Positions 36,884 to 39,089 of a stretch of DNA of 39,089 bases are shown piece after piece. The notes beneath the pieces are model-generated. The model was not told the DNA's origin. It did no database searches and worked only from the letters and a program-made list of their open reading frames with translations. The number at the start of each line of letters is the position of its first letter. Within the stretch, counting starts at the first letter, position 1. The position numbers and the translations under genes are program-made. The DNA comes from Azospirillum doebereinerae (lineage in GTDB: Bacteria > Pseudomonadota > Alphaproteobacteria > Azospirillales > Azospirillaceae), in the NCBI RefSeq assembly GCF_003989665.1, contig NZ_RZIJ01000038.1, forward strand, positions 1 through 39,089, given 5' to 3'.

Positions 36884-38394
36884 TTATTTCGGTCCTCTCA
36901 AACGGACACGCACCGAGTTGATGATTCGGTCCTGTGTCGCCGCTCGGTCCGTAAGCAGAGGTAGAATATCCTCGTCGTACGTATCCTTTGCGATAATATG
37001 GTGATTGTATACCGTATTTTTCCGACCCGACCTGTGCAGCCTTTTGTTAAACTGTTGATAGAGCTCCAGATCGGGCTTAAGTCCATACCAGACCGAGATA
37101 TTTCCTCCCTTTTAGACGTTCTGGCCGTGCCCGATGGAGTTTGGATGGGCCAGCATCAGATCGATCTTCCCCTTGTTCCAGCGCTCCTTCGTCCTCCGAA
37201 CGTCGGTTTCGCCAAACACCACGGCCTTCTTGAAGACTTTCCGAATGCATGAAAGGTCAAATTTGAAGCTGTAGGCGACAAGAACCGGCGCACCGTTGGC
37301 TTCTTCGATAATATTTTCCAGAGCCTCTAATTTTTCGTCGTGGATCCACACATCGCGGCCATCCTCATCATACATGCTCCCGTTCGAGAATTGCAGAAGC
37401 TTGCAGGCAAGGACCCCGCGATTGACCGCTTCAATGTCGTATAGTTCTGAAACCAGAGTTTTCTCGAAGCGCCGGTACTCCTGCATGTTTTTTTCGGGTA
37501 AAGTCACTTTAATCTCGTTATCGACGCGCGGAGGAGATCGACGCAGTCCGACTCGTCCAGGCTGAACATGATGTCGGAGAGGCGATCCATGATCTGCGTC
37601 TCCGCTCCAGGCCGCGGCTCAAGGTTCCAACCCATGTGGTCCTTCGTGAACCATCGGGTCTCGAACCAGTGCTTCTTATCGCCGAGGCGTTGCCCGCCGT
37701 CCGCGACCTTGGCAAGGCCCCACAGATTGCGCAGCCCCTTCGGTGTCGGTGTGCCGGTGGCGAGAACGACCCGGCTGGCGTACTTGCGGGCCTTCACCGC
37801 CACGCCGAAGCGGGTGATCTGCTTAGTGCCGGTTCGCATTTGGCCGTTCTTGAACATGCTCGCCTCATCGACCACCAGCATGTCGTAGGGCCAGCGGCGG
37901 CCCTGGCCGAAAAACTCCCAGAGCCAGGGGAGCGCTTCCTTGTTGACGATATGGACCTCGGTGTCCGAGGACGCCAGCTTCGCCCGATGCCACGCTTTGT
38001 AGGCGGTCGCCCGTTTGCCGGCGAAGGATTGGGCCTCCTTGCTGTCGAGGCCGATCAGGCGGCAGGCGGTCTCGTAGGCGTCCCTGCGGGCGGCCACCAC
38101 CTCGGGATCGTCGTCCTCGACCCGGATCAGCGTCCAGGTCAGGAGTCGGGTGTGCTCCCACTCCTCGATTTCATCGGGCCATGTCGCCGATGCGACAAGA
38201 CGGGGGGCGATGATCAGCACCTTCCGAACCGCCTCATCGTTGAGGAGGTCGAGGACCGCGGTGAGGATCGTCGCTGTTTTGCCACTTCCCATCGGAAGGG
38301 CGAGGATGAGCGACGGGAGCCGTTTGATCTTGTTGACGAAAATCCGCTGGTAGCTGCGGAGTTCACCCCGACCCCGGACGACGGGCGCGCTCAT
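36884..38394 (-). pseudogene. SNF2/DEAD-type phage helicase, broken by a frameshift and a stop
   Basis: The gene starts at the ATG at 38394, after a GGAGGAGGA ribosome site. Motif I is PMGSGKTAT (36-40 is GSGKT), motif II DEAS in MLVVDEASMFKN, motif III ATGTPTPKG, so the first RecA domain is complete. The frame ends at TGA 37506-37504 after SITRLK. The continuation is found one frame back from the GTG at 37507 (VTLPEKNMQEYRRFEKTLVS, ADDRESSING the second RecA domain) up to HPNSIGHGQNV, where a TAA at 37114-37112 interrupts. The same frame then resumes with KGGNISVWYGLKPDLELYQQ and FNKRLHRSGRKN, and ends properly at 36886-36884. Two separate lesions in a conserved family mean the protein is probably not made. 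Composition is AT-richer toward its 3' end. Confidence 0.8.
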
Positions 38395-38462
38395 ATGAAG
38401 TCGTCCTCCTCCCACGAGAGCCGGCTCCGGGAGCGCGACAAGATCCCAATGCCGCCCTCGAC
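38391..38462 (-). pseudogene. 3' fragment of a gene cut by the IS element
   Basis: A frame ending in TGA at 38391-38393 (SRLSWEEDDFI) overlaps the helicase start by 4 bases (ATGA), the packing of consecutive phage genes. Its 5' part is missing because the IS21-type end begins at about 38463. Only about 23 codons remain and the product cannot be named. Confidence 0.4.
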
Positions 38463-38471
38463 TGCATATTT

Positions 38472-38563
38472 CGGCGGAAAGCACCCAGCGGGAACGGCGG
38501 AAAGCGCCCGGGCAGAACGGTGAAAGCGCCCAGCCGTTTCGGTGAATTCGCCCACCCGTAGGG
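38472..38563. repeat. Four tandem 22-23-bp repeats in the IS21-type terminus
   Basis: Units begin at 38472, 38495, 38518 and about 38540 and share CGGCGGAAAGCGCCC or CGGTGAAAGCGCCC. They match the multiple-repeat transposase-binding termini known for IS21 elements. Confidence 0.7.
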
Positions 38564-38638
38564 GTGGTGGTGTCAGGGTCCGAACCAGCCTTTGGCATCC
38601 CCATGATCTTTCCACGGCACAGGCCAAGGAGGATCGGG

Positions 38639-39089
38639 ATGCCCCGAGCGAGGTCGGACATGCGGCGGATCAGAGAAGTCCTTCGTCTGCGGGATGAGTT
38701 CGGCGCCAGCCAACGGCAGATTGCCGATGCCTGCCGGCTGCCGCGCAGCACCGTGCGCGATTACCTGGATCGGCTACGGGCCTTTGGGCTGCGGTACGCG
38801 GATGTGCTGGGGTGGACGGACGTCGAGTTGGAGGAGCGGCTGTTCCCGCCTCCGGTCACGTCGTCGCGCCCGGTGCCCGACTGGCGGCACATCAGCCGTG
38901 AACTCAGCCGCCGTGGCGTAACGCTGCGGCTGCTGTGGGAGGAATACCTGGAGGTCCATCCCGGCGGCTATCGTTACACCCAATTCGTCCAGCATTTCCG
39001 GGCATGGCAGGGAGAGGTGGCCGCAGAAAACTGGTTCTCCCGCACTTTGCGTGGATCAGGCTGCGAGGAGGACGCGACGGCGCAGCAAA
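38639..39089 (+). CDS. istA: IS21-type transposase IstA, N-terminal part, partial
   Basis: The ATG at 38639 follows GGAGGATCGG. The product has the IstA helix-turn-helix RRIREVLRLRDEFGASQRQI and ADACRLPRSTVRDYLDRLRA, then ELEERLFPPPV, PDWRHISRELSRRGVTLRLL and WEEYLEVHPGGYRYTQFVQH. In intact family members the sequence then goes on to the DDE catalytic core through a phrase like M-R-Q-x-H-R-A-G-E. Here, after FRAWQG (about 39010), it changes to EVAAENWFSRTLRGSGCEED, which matches none of this in any frame. The gene is therefore probably truncated or interrupted by another insertion about 80 bases before the window ends. The reading frame remains open at the edge. Confidence 0.75.
   Translation, partial: MPRARSDMRRIREVLRLRDEFGASQRQIADACRLPRSTVRDYLDRLRAFGLRYADVLGWTDVELEERLFPPPVTSSRPVPDWRHISRELSRRGVTLRLLWEEYLEVHPGGYRYTQFVQHFRAWQGEVAAENWFSRTLRGSGCEEDATAQQ

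Larger units (their letters stand above)
38463..39089 (+). mobile_element. IS21-family insertion sequence, left end (continues or breaks at the window edge)
   Basis: The left boundary is placed near 38463 (TGCATATTTCGGCGGAAAGC). It is followed by four copies of a 22-23-bp direct repeat and, after a 75-base leader, an istA-type reading frame. Multiple repeats at the ends are a feature of the IS21 family. The right end and istB are not in the window. The element has separated the helicase from whatever preceded it. Confidence 0.7.

Noticed and set aside
37112..37507. Separate gene of 131 codons after the helicase
   Set aside because: Its sequence is the direct continuation of the helicase second domain one frame back, so it is part of the broken gene.

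Overview
The window is high-GC, gene-dense chromosomal DNA of an alphaproteobacterium. The gene neighbourhoods (dnaB-alr, argH-lptM-lysA, a glpDSTPQUV-type glycerol transport operon beside glpK, a PduO-type adenosyltransferase next to etfB) and the GC-rich palindromic spacers fit a Rhodospirillales member, most likely Azospirillum or a close relative. The taxonomic call is inference from gene content only.

Layout. 1-1037 (minus): start of etfB, a cobalamin adenosyltransferase and a small HIG1-type membrane protein. 1117-2303 (minus): three genes that look phage-derived (a tail-fibre-like protein, a 42-residue ORF and a 113-residue protein), preceded by a good minus-strand promoter and, between promoter and first gene, an intrinsic terminator. 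2520-5196 (plus): Tat-exported GH1 beta-glucosidase, a membrane-anchored hypothetical protein and a HupE/UreJ protein. 5277-7893 (minus): LysM protein, di-haem cytochrome c, cytochrome c'. 8053-14469 (plus): LOG-family phosphoribohydrolase, dnaB, alr, mlaE, mlaF, an endonuclease III-like gene and a short DUF1178 protein. 14480-17255: envelope genes (peptidoglycan-binding protein, lipoprotein, unknown protein, TlpA-like thioredoxin). 17296-21446 (plus): argH, lptM, lysA and a DUF1624-like membrane protein. 21450-24030 (minus): YihY/BrkB protein, DUF3618 protein and TerC protein.

24169-34801 is the glycerol block. Divergent from the DeoR-type regulator glpR runs a tightly packed minus-strand operon in the order glpD, glpS, glpT, glpP, glpQ, glpU, glpV, glpK. 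It encodes a complete route: periplasmic binding protein, two permeases, two different ATPases and a small membrane protein for glycerol import, then glycerol kinase and glycerol-3-phosphate dehydrogenase to reach dihydroxyacetone phosphate. Most gene junctions overlap or are short, but the spacers on both sides of glpV are filled by large palindromic repeats. The glpD-glpR spacer contains operator-like palindromes.

34908-35951 is guaC (GMP reductase). After it the character changes: AT-richer DNA with tandem short repeats, a phage-type HTH regulator with a perfect 16-bp operator palindrome, a helicase gene broken by a frameshift and an in-frame stop, and the left end of an IS21-family element whose istA reading frame appears to lose homology just before the window ends. 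This is a decaying mobile element.

No rRNA, tRNA or CRISPR array was recognised. I found no clearly new multi-gene system. The strongest unexplained items are the promoter-terminator leader in front of the phage-like cassette, the arm-swapped palindromic repeats, and the regulatory structures around dnaB and glpD/glpR.
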